Part shown: positions 1 through 9,773 of the stretch, piece by piece
Layout of the letters: each line of letters starts with the position of its first letter
Position numbering within the stretch: position 1 is the stretch's first letter
From: Mesostigma viride
Lineage: Eukaryota > Streptophyta > Mesostigmatophyceae > Mesostigmatales > Mesostigmataceae
Assembly (NCBI GenBank): GCA_009746045.1
Contig: RPFO01000131.1
Coordinates: 1,419,283-1,483,282, forward strand
Reading direction: 5' to 3'
DNA length: 64,000 bases
The notes under the pieces: generated by a model
Seen by the model: only the letters and a program-made list of their open reading frames with translations
Databases searched by the model: none
What the model was told of the DNA's origin: nothing
Position numbers and translations under genes: made by a program

Positions 1-1520
1 AGGGTAAGCCCACTGAAACCCACCGTAGGTGTCCAAGTCGTTGTGGCGCCTCGCCCAGCGATACAGGACGCGCCGGACCAGGATCTCACCCTCGAACACC
101 GGATCAGCTAAAATAACCATGTCGAACGGAGGCCGATCAGTCTCAATGGGTAGGCCACGATCCCGGGGCGCCCGACACACCTGGGAGAACCCATAGGACA
201 TGGGAGAGATGGCAAGCTCAGCAGAGGCGCGCGGCAGGTCACACTGTCGGCAGGCGAGTGCGGACATACCATACCCCGGAATGGGCGTGTCACGCGACTC
301 CGGCGTCGCGTGCACCACAGAAGGAGCCCTGTCCCGATCACCCTGGGACAACTCCCTGAGGGAATCGGCAGCGCGGGTGGCGCGAGGATCCTGACCGGTG
401 GACCGAACAACCGCGGCCAAAGACCGCGAGGCCGAAGGAGGAGGGACCGGAGCAGGGGCTGACGCAGAGGCAGGAGCCGACACCGACGCAGGGGGCACTG
501 GTAAAACAGGAGGTCGCGCCGGACCTGAAGCCAGAGAGGGCCGTGACGGACCCACCAACGACGCAGGCGCGCCGGTCTCCCAGTATCTAAGAAGAAGGGC
601 GTATATCCATGCGCAGCTTGGGGACAATTGTTGAGGGAGAACTCTACCAAACATAAATAATCCTCCCAATCACTACCCAAGCCATTAACATAGTGCCTAA
701 GCGCTTCTTCTACTACTCTATTAAGACGCTCTACTAAATGAGAGGAGGAGGAGTGGTAGGCAGTACCGTAGGTAACCTTGGTACCGATGGCAGCGAAAAA
801 CTGCTGCCAAAAATCTGAGGTAAATAATTTATCCTTATCACTAATAAACTGCCTACTCAATCCATGATATCTATATACATTATTGAGGTATAGGCGTGCG
901 CAATCACGTGCGGTGAGTTCTAAAGGACACGGCACAAGATGGCACATACGAGTAAAACGATCTATGAACACAAGGATTTGGGCATTGCCCCTATCATTCT
1001 TTCTAAAAGGTCCTACAAAATCCATCATGATAGAATCCCAAGGCATGATAGGGTCAGGCAAGGTCCTAGGTTCTGCTATCTGTCCTACATTATTGGGTTT
1101 CATTTCCTGGCAAGATTGACAAGTTCTAACATACTCATCCACATCCTTATAAAGGGAAGGCCAGTAATAAGAGCGGGCTACTAGGTCCCGTACCCGTTTA
1201 CCACCCTGGTGAGCAGCTAAGTCATGCAACTCAAAGAGCAAGGAGGAGCGACAGATAGGAGGGACATACAGGCGCCATTGAGGGGGAGAATCTGCTATCT
1301 GCACATATAAAAACCCACCTACAAATTTACAAGGGTGCTTGCCTAATTGTTGGGGATGTGCAGCAATGGCAGCTAATGCTTCCGGCTCAGTGGCCGTAAA
1401 TCTACTAATAAGGCGTTCAAGATCAGAGGTAGGCATCGCTACAGAAGTATCCAGAACAGGTTTAAAGAGATCTCCTACCGCCTTGCCGAAGAGAAGGGGA
1501 GGTCCTAGGGGACTACGTTT
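1..1520 (-). pseudogene. Retrotransposon integrase, frame-broken, C-terminus off window
   Basis: The longest open stretch is 108-1436. It has the zinc-binding HHCC set (H71, H76, C106, C109 counted from the ATG at 1436) and the catalytic core with D139 (MDFVGPF), D200 (ISDKDKLF) and E236 (VERLNR), so the D,D,E triad is intact. The usual AYHPQTDGQ-type stretch before the glutamate reads AYHSSSSHL. Near 560-580 the good frame changes: a Pro/Ala/Ser-rich linker continues in another frame and runs off the window as a basic/aromatic tail (VFEGEIL, YRWARRH). Upstream, this frame is open only from 1520 and is separated from the RNase H frame by stops. Family assignment is secure; activity of this copy is unlikely. 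Confidence 0.88.
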
Positions 1521-1545
1521 TCATAAGACTTTCCTGACCTAGTCG

Positions 1546-4191
1546 CTATATGGCTAAGCGGTATAGAAATTTTATTTTTCCCCTCCCCCCCACCGAGGCC
1601 ACAGGAAGGGCCTCACACGGGAGAGAGAGTCCTACGTGAGAAAGGAGATCAGGCATGCGAACAGCTGTATGAAAGAGGTAGGCATAGGAATCATCATCAG
1701 GTAGTTCACCATAAGGGGTTACACCCATAGTAGTAGGAACTAGAGTAATATTGAGAACATCAAGGTCCTCGAAGAAGGAATAGTCTGCACGACGAGAGAG
1801 TGCATCTGGTACTATGTTATCTACACCCTTGACATACTGAAGTTTAAAAGGGGAAAACTGTGCTAAAAATTCCATCCAGCGCGCTTGCCGAGGGGTAAGG
1901 TTGGGTTGGGAGAGAAGATGGGTAAGGGGACGATGATCCGTTTGGATAACTAACCTATAAGGATCTAGCTCACAGGGTTCATTCAGGCAGACATCAAATT
2001 GAGCACCTTTAAGGAAGTGCTGCCACGCGTGGCAACAATACACCACCGCTAAGAGTTCCTGCTGGTGGACGGGATAGTTACGCTCCGCAGGGAGCATTGT
2101 CCTAGAGATATATTCAATTGGCTGTAAGCCCTGACCCTGATCCTGGAGAAGGACACCACCTATAGCTACTTTACTAGCATCTGTAGCCACAACAAAGGGT
2201 TTAGTAGTATCCGGTAGGATGAGTACAGGAGGGGAAAGGAGTAGGGATTTTAGGCACTGAAAAGCAGACTGACACTCACTACTCCAAACAAAGGGGATAT
2301 CCTTCTTTAATAAATGATTAATAGGGGCTGCTATAGTGGCGAAACGCGGGATAAAACGCCTATAGTAAGAAGCAATTCCTAGGAAACTACGTACACCTTT
2401 AACGTCGGTAGGAGTAGGCCATTCCTGAATTGACTTAGTTTTATCCGGGTCGGTAGCGACCCCGGCATCTGACAGAACGTGCCCTAAAAATGGGACACTC
2501 CTACCCGAACGCACTTTAGCACGGCGCGCCCACAAAGAATTTTCAGCCATTATTTCTAATACTTTCTTTAAATCACGTAGGTGCGTTTCAAAATCAGGAG
2601 AGTAAATAAGAATATCATCTAAGTAAGCTTGAGCACAAGAACGGTCATGCTCAGATAAAGAAACAGAGGAGAAGGAAGGATCCTTTAGATCAGAGGACAC
2701 CTGAGGAAGATGAGAATTTCCCATAACAGGTCTAAGCACTTCATTCATTAACATTTGAAAAGAGGCAGGCGAGTTACAGAGTCCCATAGCCGCTACTCTA
2801 AACTGGTAATGACCAAAAGGGGTAGCAAAGGCGGTTTTATGGCAATCCTCAGGAGCTATCCGCAACTGCCAAAAACCATCCGCACAATCCAGTACTGTGA
2901 AACAAGTGGAACCTTTAACCTTATTAAATATATCGTCAATACGAGGTAGAGGGTATTTAGATTTCACAGTAATATCATTCAACTTCCTATAATCAGTAAC
3001 TAGGCGAAACTTGCCATTTGGCTTAGGAACTAACAGGACACCAGCTGAGTAGGGGGAGTTACTAGGCTCTATCAATCCTGCTTCTAATAATGACACTAAA
3101 ATCTGTTTTAGTTCCTTTAACTCGGTAGGGCCCATTCTATACATCGGAGAGTGCGTAGGAACTGCACCGTCCTTGATAACTACACGGTGTAAAACAGAAC
3201 GAGGAGGAGGATAAGAAGGAGTCTTTTCTTCAAATACTTTTGAGGAATCTATCACAGCCATGTATCTTACTATTTCATTTTCAGTAAATCCTACTCCTAT
3301 TGTATCCACTGTATTTACATCTATATCCACACTATTATTAGTGATAGGTATCTGTTGTACTTCTAACTGAAGGAACATACATAATAGGTATCCATTTTGC
3401 TTTAATTCAGAACGTAATTCGTCATTTGACATTAATACTTCAGGTATAGGTCTTACAGGAGGATCAACAGGTGTAGGAGGAGTAATATCTACCAAGGATA
3501 AATTTTCCAATCTATAATGACGTTCAGGTACCCAGTAAGAGCTATCTGGAAACCAAATGACCATGGTATCATAATTAATAGTAATCTTATTATCCTGGTG
3601 CCAATCTAATCCTAGTAATACATCAGCGGTAGTGATAGGGCCTATAGTGGCCGTCAGGTTGACAGTACGTCCTTGTATAACCATGGGAAGGGACACCGTA
3701 CCCGGGGAATGACTGGTGCGACCATCAGCATAATGAACAGTAACGGGTTTGGTGTGAGGGGTAGGGACTAGTCCTAAACGTCTAACTAGGGCCTCGCTCA
3801 CAAAGGAGCTAGCCGCACCGCTATCTACCAACACAGAGACATTCAAGAGTTCATCAGCATGCAAGAAGGGGTCTACAACAGTGTGAGGGACGGTTAAACC
3901 ACCATTCAAGAACATAAGAGGACGCACACGTAGTGGTAGGGATGATTCAGCTCCTACAGAGGTTATAAAAACAGGCAAGCAAAAATTAATATCTGGGGTA
4001 CTATCTAAGGACCTGTCCAGGTTACCCCCGGCTGACAGGCCTACTGTTCCCCCTCCCCCCCAAATCCATAGGAACGAACCCCGAAGAAGACCCTGGCGGA
4101 AAAGCCACTGCTGGAGGGTCACGAGGGATTGAAGAGGGTGCGGGAGCCTGATTATCATAGGGGAACCCTGGGGATCCTGTCTGCACAGCAT
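1546..4191 (-). CDS. pol: Ty3/gypsy Pol: protease, reverse transcriptase, RNase H
   Basis: The 881-residue ORF starts at ATG 4191. An aspartic protease lies near residues 115-200 (catalytic VDSGA at about 122-126, later LLGLDW). The reverse transcriptase spans about 340-600, with VLLVPKPNGKFRLVTDYRKL and the catalytic YLDD box. RNase H follows (ATDASKVAIGGVLL, QTDHRPLTHLL, then the ALSRR connector). The protein replicates the element by reverse transcription in cytoplasmic particles. It overlaps gag by 170 bases in a +1 (or -2) frame. A G7AG5 string (4049-4061, minus sense) lies in the overlap and is a candidate recoding site. It ends at a TAG just before the integrase region, so integrase is not joined to it in this copy. 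Confidence 0.93.
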   Translation of the reverse strand: MLCRQDPQGSPMIIRLPHPLQSLVTLQQWLFRQGLLRGSFLWIWGGGGTVGLSAGGNLDRSLDSTPDINFCLPVFITSVGAESSLPLRVRPLMFLNGGLTVPHTVVDPFLHADELLNVSVLVDSGAASSFVSEALVRRLGLVPTPHTKPVTVHYADGRTSHSPGTVSLPMVIQGRTVNLTATIGPITTADVLLGLDWHQDNKITINYDTMVIWFPDSSYWVPERHYRLENLSLVDITPPTPVDPPVRPIPEVLMSNDELRSELKQNGYLLCMFLQLEVQQIPITNNSVDIDVNTVDTIGVGFTENEIVRYMAVIDSSKVFEEKTPSYPPPRSVLHRVVIKDGAVPTHSPMYRMGPTELKELKQILVSLLEAGLIEPSNSPYSAGVLLVPKPNGKFRLVTDYRKLNDITVKSKYPLPRIDDIFNKVKGSTCFTVLDCADGFWQLRIAPEDCHKTAFATPFGHYQFRVAAMGLCNSPASFQMLMNEVLRPVMGNSHLPQVSSDLKDPSFSSVSLSEHDRSCAQAYLDDILIYSPDFETHLRDLKKVLEIMAENSLWARRAKVRSGRSVPFLGHVLSDAGVATDPDKTKSIQEWPTPTDVKGVRSFLGIASYYRRFIPRFATIAAPINHLLKKDIPFVWSSECQSAFQCLKSLLLSPPVLILPDTTKPFVVATDASKVAIGGVLLQDQGQGLQPIEYISRTMLPAERNYPVHQQELLAVVYCCHAWQHFLKGAQFDVCLNEPCELDPYRLVIQTDHRPLTHLLSQPNLTPRQARWMEFLAQFSPFKLQYVKGVDNIVPDALSRRADYSFFEDLDVLNITLVPTTMGVTPYGELPDDDSYAYLFHTAVRMPDLLSHVGLSLPCEALPVASVGGRGKIKFLYRLAI

Positions 4192-5770
4192 TCAGCCTAC
4201 TAGGGGTAGCTGAAGGAATGCGTCCTGAAGTGGGACGAATAGGAGCACGCTGAGGGGTACGAGGAGGGCGAGCGTCGGGATGAGGGGGAGCACCCGAAAG
4301 GAACTTGGGGCACTCACGTTTAAGGTGACCTACTTCCTTACAATGATAGCAGGTAATATGAGAGACATCCAGAGCTGAAAGGTCAGTCACACAGATATCT
4401 AATTCTTCTACATAGGAGTTCTCCTCCTCAGGGGTAAGGCTTATATTATTAATACGGGAACGGGTAGGAAGAGAAGGTGTGGAGAAGAAATCTGCTACTC
4501 GTAAAAGATGCTGACGCACATGCTTGAGGGGCAGGTCAGTAAAACGGTAGGCAGAGAACTGGCGCTTGACTTCACGCAATAAGGGTCTACTGAGGCCCTG
4601 AAGGAAGCGAGCACGTACTTCTGCACCCGACAAATCCCTAATTCGTACCATCTGAGCATCAAACTCTTTCATATATTCTTTGAAGGACTTGGTACCCTGC
4701 TGCAAGGTGCCAAAGGATAATCTATCCTGCCAATCTGCATCGGGAGGGACTAAATGGTTCTCTAAACGCTTGAACAATTCTGCTACAGAGTTTGGGTAGG
4801 CATGAGAGGCAAGAGACTCACACTGGATGAGGTTAGCAAGTTCAGGAGTAATGCAGGTAGTAAGATAATGAGGAACTAGTACAGCATCAGAGAGGCGCCA
4901 CCTATTGTGGTTCTGCCAGGACTCTGTGTTCTGGGTGAGCAACATAATGAAGGTGAAAAACTGTTGAGGGGTAGACTTGACATCCAGCTTAGGAAGGTTG
5001 GCAAAGAGGGGAAGAGCAGGAGGCTTAGGGGGATTAGAAGAATCAGTTTTTCCCATAGGGCCACTATCTTCCACTGCTACATAAGCGGGATAGAAGGAAG
5101 GGATAGGAAAAGTCTTGGGTAGGGGTCTAGAGGGAGCCACCGTTTCCGGATGGTGCCCATAGGAGAAGGGGACAGTATATTGCTCACGAAGAGAGGAATA
5201 GGCAAAATGATCATAATTCCTATCATCTAGGGGCATGGTACTGAAATCATTATTAACTTCTAAATCAGCCACACGGGTAGGAACCTGGGCAGCCTCATAG
5301 GCCGTCTCAGGGTAGGACCAGGAAGCAGGTGGGAAAAAGGGAACTGCACTAGGGCGCCCAGAAGGGCCGACAGGGGCCGAGGTACGACCCGTGTTAATAG
5401 CAGGCATTGAAGGCACAGGGTGGGAAGGAGGCCTAGGAGCATTGTTAGTGTGTGAGGACCTGCTGGAGGGGTGAGCCAAGGTTGCAGAAGGGGCAGGGGC
5501 CTGGTTCACAACGAAAGAAGGTTCCTCACTAAATCTGACTTGGGAAATACGTTGTTCATAGGTAGGTGGGGTAATTGAGGGACGACGGCGACCACCAGCA
5601 ACAGGAGAAGGCGGTGAGGTACGCAGAATACCTTGAGGAGTGAGATGGTGTACCGTTTCCAAGGAGTCCCGTCGGTTACCACGAGTATTGTTATTGTTAA
5701 TGTTATTAGTAGTAGTATTATTATTATTATTGGTAGGTATAGGCGACATATCTCCACCCACTGGATCCAT
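4022..5770 (-). CDS. gag: Ty3/gypsy Gag (capsid/nucleocapsid)
   Basis: The 582-residue ORF starts at ATG 5770. The N-terminus is rich in Asn, Pro and Ser, including an Asn/Thr run from an AAT/ATT-rich stretch. The central part has a capsid-like retrotransposon Gag helical region (PQQFFTFIMLLT ... WQDRLSFGTLQQG ... FLQGLSRPLLREV). A CCHC zinc knuckle (CYHCKEVGHLKREC) near residue 480 is followed by a basic, Pro-rich tail. Gag assembles the particle and packages RNA. It shares its reading frame with the small upstream ORF at 5864-6256 but is separated by stops, one of them TAA 9 bases before this ATG. Confidence 0.9.
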   Translation of the reverse strand: MDPVGGDMSPIPTNNNNNTTTNNINNNNTRGNRRDSLETVHHLTPQGILRTSPPSPVAGGRRRPSITPPTYEQRISQVRFSEEPSFVVNQAPAPSATLAHPSSRSSHTNNAPRPPSHPVPSMPAINTGRTSAPVGPSGRPSAVPFFPPASWSYPETAYEAAQVPTRVADLEVNNDFSTMPLDDRNYDHFAYSSLREQYTVPFSYGHHPETVAPSRPLPKTFPIPSFYPAYVAVEDSGPMGKTDSSNPPKPPALPLFANLPKLDVKSTPQQFFTFIMLLTQNTESWQNHNRWRLSDAVLVPHYLTTCITPELANLIQCESLASHAYPNSVAELFKRLENHLVPPDADWQDRLSFGTLQQGTKSFKEYMKEFDAQMVRIRDLSGAEVRARFLQGLSRPLLREVKRQFSAYRFTDLPLKHVRQHLLRVADFFSTPSLPTRSRINNISLTPEEENSYVEELDICVTDLSALDVSHITCYHCKEVGHLKRECPKFLSGAPPHPDARPPRTPQRAPIRPTSGRIPSATPSRLNAVQTGSPGFPYDNQAPAPSSIPRDPPAVAFPPGSSSGFVPMDLGGRGNSRPVSRG

Positions 5771-5863
5771 CTTTAATTACGTAAAGGAATAGGAATCAAA
5801 AGAAGAAAGCAACAAAAGAAAAAGGAAAAACCTTGAAGGTCTGCAGCAGGAACAAAATTAAAA

Positions 5864-6256
5864 TCAATCCTTTTTAACAACAGTAATGGATAGGGAACCA
5901 AACTCCAAAGTGAGAGGAGTATCTGAAGCAGATGCAGATGCAGCCCGTTTAGGGGGAGAAGAAGGAGGGGTAGCAAAGACTAGAGCTTCTACTGGAGGGC
6001 GACCATGAGGAGTAGGGCGTACATGCAGGCCTAAATCTGTTTGGCTATGATCTATAAGGAACTGCTGAGCTTCTTCAAAGGACATAAATTTCTTATACCT
6101 AATTACGTTATATTCACGATTCTGAACGATCTTCCTAGCGTCGGACCAAGAAAGGAAAATGGAGGACCATTGAGGCGTAATCACTACGTAATATTTAGCT
6201 AGACTATTATCGCTAGAAGAATGGGAAGGAGCAGTAAAAGATCGCCGTTGGCTCAT
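5864..6256 (-). CDS. Accessory ORF with viroplasmin/RNase H1 N-terminal-like domain
   Basis: This 130-residue ORF lies between the 5' leader and gag of the gypsy-like element. Residues about 20-75 match the RNase H1 N-terminal (Cauli_VI/viroplasmin-like) fold signature: KYYVVITPQWSSIFLSW, then YKKF and SFEEAQQFLIDH, equivalent to the aromatic/basic residues and F-x-S/T-x-E-E-A helix of that family. In RNase H1 the domain binds RNA-DNA hybrids. A role in binding the element's nucleic acids is inferred, not shown. The C-terminal half is Pro/Ser/Ala-rich and looks disordered. It starts at ATG 6256 and ends 93 bases before gag, in the same frame. Confidence 0.72.
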   Translation of the reverse strand: MSQRRSFTAPSHSSSDNSLAKYYVVITPQWSSIFLSWSDARKIVQNREYNVIRYKKFMSFEEAQQFLIDHSQTDLGLHVRPTPHGRPPVEALVFATPPSSPPKRAASASASDTPLTLEFGSLSITVVKKD

Positions 6257-6783
6257 GGTAACGCACCTGGTAGATCTTGAGCAGTCAAATGAGGAGAACG
6301 AGGAGAAGGCGACTTATCTCGGGTGTCTGAAACCGAACCAGATTGACGACGCACGTAGGGACGATGTTTCCAGCGCCAGGTGGTCGTAAGTATCCGGTTT
6401 CAAGAATTCTGCGTCCGGCGAAGGGTCGTCTAAATACGAAGCAGGCACGATGCAGAAAAAGGGTAATCTACGAGACGCTAGCCGTCTCTCTATCGTCGAA
6501 CCAAAACCAGCAACTGTCTACGGCAGTAAACCATCTTTCTAAGGAAACAAGACGAGGAGCAGGAGCTATATACGAAAGGATTTTCCGCTTCGAGCAGGTC
6601 TAACGTCTAGGCAGGGCGTGTCCTGAATCAGGCAGCACTATCCTCCTAGCTTGACGGCGACCCGCCCATTACCTGTCAAGTACGTGTCGTCTTCTTTTTC
6701 CCAGCCGCGGAAGGGTTGATTCAATGACGTATGTTGCAAAGGATCGTCGTCTCGCTCTCTATCTAAACTACCTCCGAGTCCAT
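6257..6783 (-). other. Untranslated leader of the gypsy-like element with candidate primer-binding site
   Basis: No convincing protein is seen here. If the LTR ends at 6784, the following minus-strand sequence is A then TGGACTCGGAGG, which starts with the TGG expected of a tRNA primer-binding site; I could not match it to a specific tRNA. A rival TGGCGCTGG lies further in, near 6371-6379. Neither can be confirmed without the second LTR. Confidence 0.4.
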
Positions 6784-7354
6784 TGTTACGCCGCAAGCCT
6801 CGGCCGCCACCTCTACCTCTACCTGTCCTGATACTACCTAAACTAGTGAGGCTGCTTCTATTTACACCCCTAGCGAAAGACGACCGAGACGAACCAGATC
6901 TCAATGCATTTACATATGTACTACTGTAATACGCCATAGGCCATTTAATCAAACCCGTTTACTCCAGGAAAAGAGGAAGGAAACACAACTAAACTGCCGT
7001 GACCCAAGCTAATATGTGCTAATTCATTTAACACACGCCGAGTGACCACACAAGGAGTGGAACGTGCATAAATGGTCACCAACGGTCCAACAGGCTCGGG
7101 CCGACCTGGCCCTCGCCTGCAGAAACACAGAAACACAAGCAGGTGCACAGATGCACGCCTGTCCACTACATTCTACAAAAGGATAAGGACCACTAATATA
7201 GTACGCGGCGCGGCGCCCAAAGGCACCCACTATACCACAGTACTGTTACGGGGACAATCATGTCCAAACTAGAACTGCACGTAACCTAGGAACAACCGAG
7301 GCCAAGGACCTAATTTACGTCCGTAACTACAACGAATTGTTACGCGACGTAACA
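6784..7354 (-). repeat. Candidate 5' LTR of the gypsy-like element
   Basis: On the minus strand the segment begins TGTTACG at 7354 and ends CGTAACA at 6784, a perfect 7-bp terminal inverted repeat with the TG...CA termini typical of LTRs. The outer 17 bases (7338-7354) are themselves nearly palindromic. The right edge coincides with the start of hAT-family similarity at 7355. The 571-bp length is normal for an LTR. The matching 3' LTR is outside the window, so the inner border is tentative. Confidence 0.55.
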
Positions 7355-7685
7355 TAGGGGACCGTGCAGTGGGCCAGCAAGGGGCCAACATGTTAAACAT
7401 GGCTAAACAGGTGGGGATGTGATAATAAGTAACTCACATATTCTCACCTTCCATACAACAACCTTGTTTTCCAGCAGGCTGAAGAGCATGACAGGCGTCT
7501 ATGAGCTCGCCAGCTCCTTGCAACGGTGATGCCGCTCCCAGGCAGCTAGGGTCCTTGACTACGCAATATAGAATGTCTACCGTGTGAAAACCTCCATACA
7601 GGAAGCGTAGCAAAGCCAGATAACTGCCCGATCAATTCTGGGTATAGCTTTAGGAAGCATGGCATACGCAGCGTAAGGAAAACCA

Positions 7686-8159
7686 TTGAAAGCTGCGGAA
7701 AATCTGATAGCACAACTGCAACAAGTGGAGAACAAAATAGCAAGAAAAACCCAGAAACGGCGCAAAAATTTTCATGCCAGGTTCATTAAGAGCGCAAACA
7801 GACTGGGCGGTGACATGCGGCAAATCAACGTACCACGGCCGGCATTATTTCCTACCCAGGCGCGCAAGAAAAGCCAGCCAGCCATGGATGGATTAACCGC
7901 GGATCGCGCAGGCCTGAACGAAATCATTTTAGAAATGACAGGAAATGGCCGCAGATCGAAGATGCTTAGGTTATTTTCATGGTGTCCGTTACTAAACGGC
8001 TCTTGCTGCATCACTAAAATAACCCACGAATATCGAGTTCTACCGTCGCAGGCACACATGCTAGATTATTCATCGCGGCCAAATTGTTGGATGAGACCCC
8101 CGTGCAAATCTGTACCAACAAAGGCAGCGAATTTGCAAATAGTGCAGATCTTGCTATGA
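7686..8159 (+). CDS. Conserved ORF of the hAT-family repeat, function unknown
   Basis: This 157-codon frame is the same in sequence as the 156-codon frame in copy 2 (46598-47068, -) except for one inserted Thr codon. It opens with TTG rather than ATG and resembles no family I recognise; it is Lys/Arg-rich at the start. Two nearly identical DNA copies would give matching frames without selection, so this is weak evidence for a protein. In another frame the same DNA of copy 2 reads TPVQICTNKGSEF, which looks like a retroviral-type integrase core fragment; copy 1 has a stop in that frame. Confidence 0.2.
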   Translation: MKAAENLIAQLQQVENKIARKTQKRRKNFHARFIKSANRLGGDMRQINVPRPALFPTQARKKSQPAMDGLTADRAGLNEIILEMTGNGRRSKMLRLFSWCPLLNGSCCITKITHEYRVLPSQAHMLDYSSRPNCWMRPPCKSVPTKAANLQIVQILL

Positions 8160-8237
8160 AACATCATAATAGAACATCACTTTTAACCATCGGCTTAATT
8201 TTTTCGCCTGTCGCCCGCCGGATTAGCCATATTTTAA

Positions 8238-9589
8238 CCCATAGTCCGTAAACTGGGTGCTACAGCACCCAGTTTTGGTACCCGTCACATTTCGCGAATT
8301 TCCGGGAGCGCCGCGCCAGATGTGACGGCAGCAAGTGGTCCAACGTGTCCAGGAACTCGTGAGCATTAAGAAAAAGTATAGGGTTGGGGGGGTAATTCGC
8401 CATAGCCTGTAAAATATAGCCCAGGAAAGGAAATTATCACGTGACTTTGGCGGGAAATTTTCACTCGCGCGCGCGCGTAACGAGATATGGCTGCAAACGT
8501 GCCGTTAGCAAGGAAATTTTGCGTCTCGCGGCTAGAAACGGTTCAGAATGTTGCTCAGAATGGTGATGCGTGATTTTCGTAAGTCAGGCATGGCCAGATT
8601 TTCAGGATTGGGAAAATACAGGTGGGAAAATACTGCCTTCTTGGTCGTCAGTGCCAGATGGGCCATAGCGTATCGCCTTTCGATTTTCTCCTTATGGCCG
8701 GGCAGTCTGCGCCAGCCCGAGCATCCTGTTTATTACGGGACATCCGCTGCACCATTTCCTGGGCCTGCGGATGCGTTTATAGGCCATCTATGCACGGAAC
8801 ATCAACCTGGTAATCATGGCAGATGCATGAATGATGCGGATATGGCGGCCTATGCCTGTATAGCATTAGTATGTGTGAGATATGAGGGTCCCGGCCAGCA
8901 GAATCCGGAAAGGTCGTGATCGAGCCAGGTACGGCCACGTTTTTGCGTGTTGTTTGCAGCGGAATACGTCTTCCATCCATTACATTTCACGAGTTTACTA
9001 GTGCACCGTTCAGCAAGCTTCCATACCTGCTGTAGAGGGTGGTATTAGCCCTGAAAGTGCCCAGTTTGTGGCATGTCTTTGGAGTATATCATTCCGTTAG
9101 TGCAGGTAGGCAACGTGTTTGTATTCCAGCACTTTTGGCTGTCTTTTGTTGCTTATTATACTGCATATTTGTGTTGCATGCCATAAAGACCTGTTTACAA
9201 GCGCGTATTGACGCATACCCATGTGTCAATAAGAGCGTGGTGCCATGGTCAGAATGCATTTCTGAGTGCACACCCCTTGGTTGGGGACCCCTGGACTATC
9301 AATTGAAATTATCCAATCATTAAAATGATGTTTGAAACCCTTCCCTGGATTATAGGGGTAGGTTCACTTTTTCTTGCCTGAAAAAGATCGTCTTTTAGAC
9401 AACTTTGACAGCTAATATCTTCCAAACTACTCGCTGGACTCAAGATGTTATTGCATATTCTGAAAGCCCTTGAAGTGTAGATATTCCTGGCACCTGGGTT
9501 GAGGGTATTTGGAGTTGTAGTCTATGAGTTATGATTTTTTTTATTTTCAGGGGTCAAAAAGTGCCAAAAAAGGCCTAGCGGACCATGGG
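8238..9589. mobile_element. Non-autonomous piggyBac-like DNA element (TTAA target)
   Basis: The element starts CCCATAGTCCG and ends CGGACCATGGG, an 11-bp terminal inverted repeat with one mismatch, and is flanked on both sides by TTAA (8234-8237 and 9590-9593). The paralogous repeat at 46520-46523 has a single TTAA at the same point and no insert, so it is a true empty site. TTAA duplication and a CCC start are piggyBac hallmarks. Just inside the left end is a 12-bp-arm hairpin (AAACTGGGTGCT with its complement, 2-base loop). No transposase is seen in 1352 bp, so mobilisation would need one in trans. Confidence 0.85.
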
Positions 9590-9773
9590 TTAACGGAACG
9601 CACGTCGCCATGGCCACCTCCGCACGGTGCGCGCACTGTGCACCACAATTTTTTCGGGGAAATGGGTATATTTTATTAGCCAATTATGGACCAAAGAGGT
9701 GAGAGGGGAAATGAGTATCAGCGAATCCTAATGAAGGTGGGCACACACACGTGTGGCGGTGACAGGTGAAAGG

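Larger units (their letters stand above)
1..7354 (-). mobile_element. Ty3/gypsy-like LTR retrotransposon, 3' end outside window
   Basis: Read on the minus strand, the order is candidate 5' LTR (6784-7354), leader, a small extra ORF (5864-6256), gag (4022-5770), protease-RT-RNase H (1546-4191) and integrase (1-1520). Integrase after RNase H is the Ty3/gypsy order. The right border is supported because similarity to a hAT-family repeat found elsewhere (46183-47794) starts exactly at 7355, where a TG-starting LTR would begin. The 3' LTR and the left target duplication lie outside the window. Frame breaks in the integrase region suggest this copy is no longer autonomous, although gag and protease-RT-RNase H are open. 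Confidence 0.9.
7355..9648 (+). mobile_element. hAT-family repeat, copy 1 (partial, interrupted)
   Basis: Bases 7355-8237 and 9590-9648 are collinear and nearly identical with the reverse complement of 46460-47397, inside the complete hAT-like copy at 46183-47794. This copy lacks both terminal inverted repeats: the gypsy-like LTR abuts its left side and the LINE poly(A) end abuts its right side at 9649. A 1352-bp element (8238-9589) is inserted at a TTAA within it. Confidence 0.85.
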
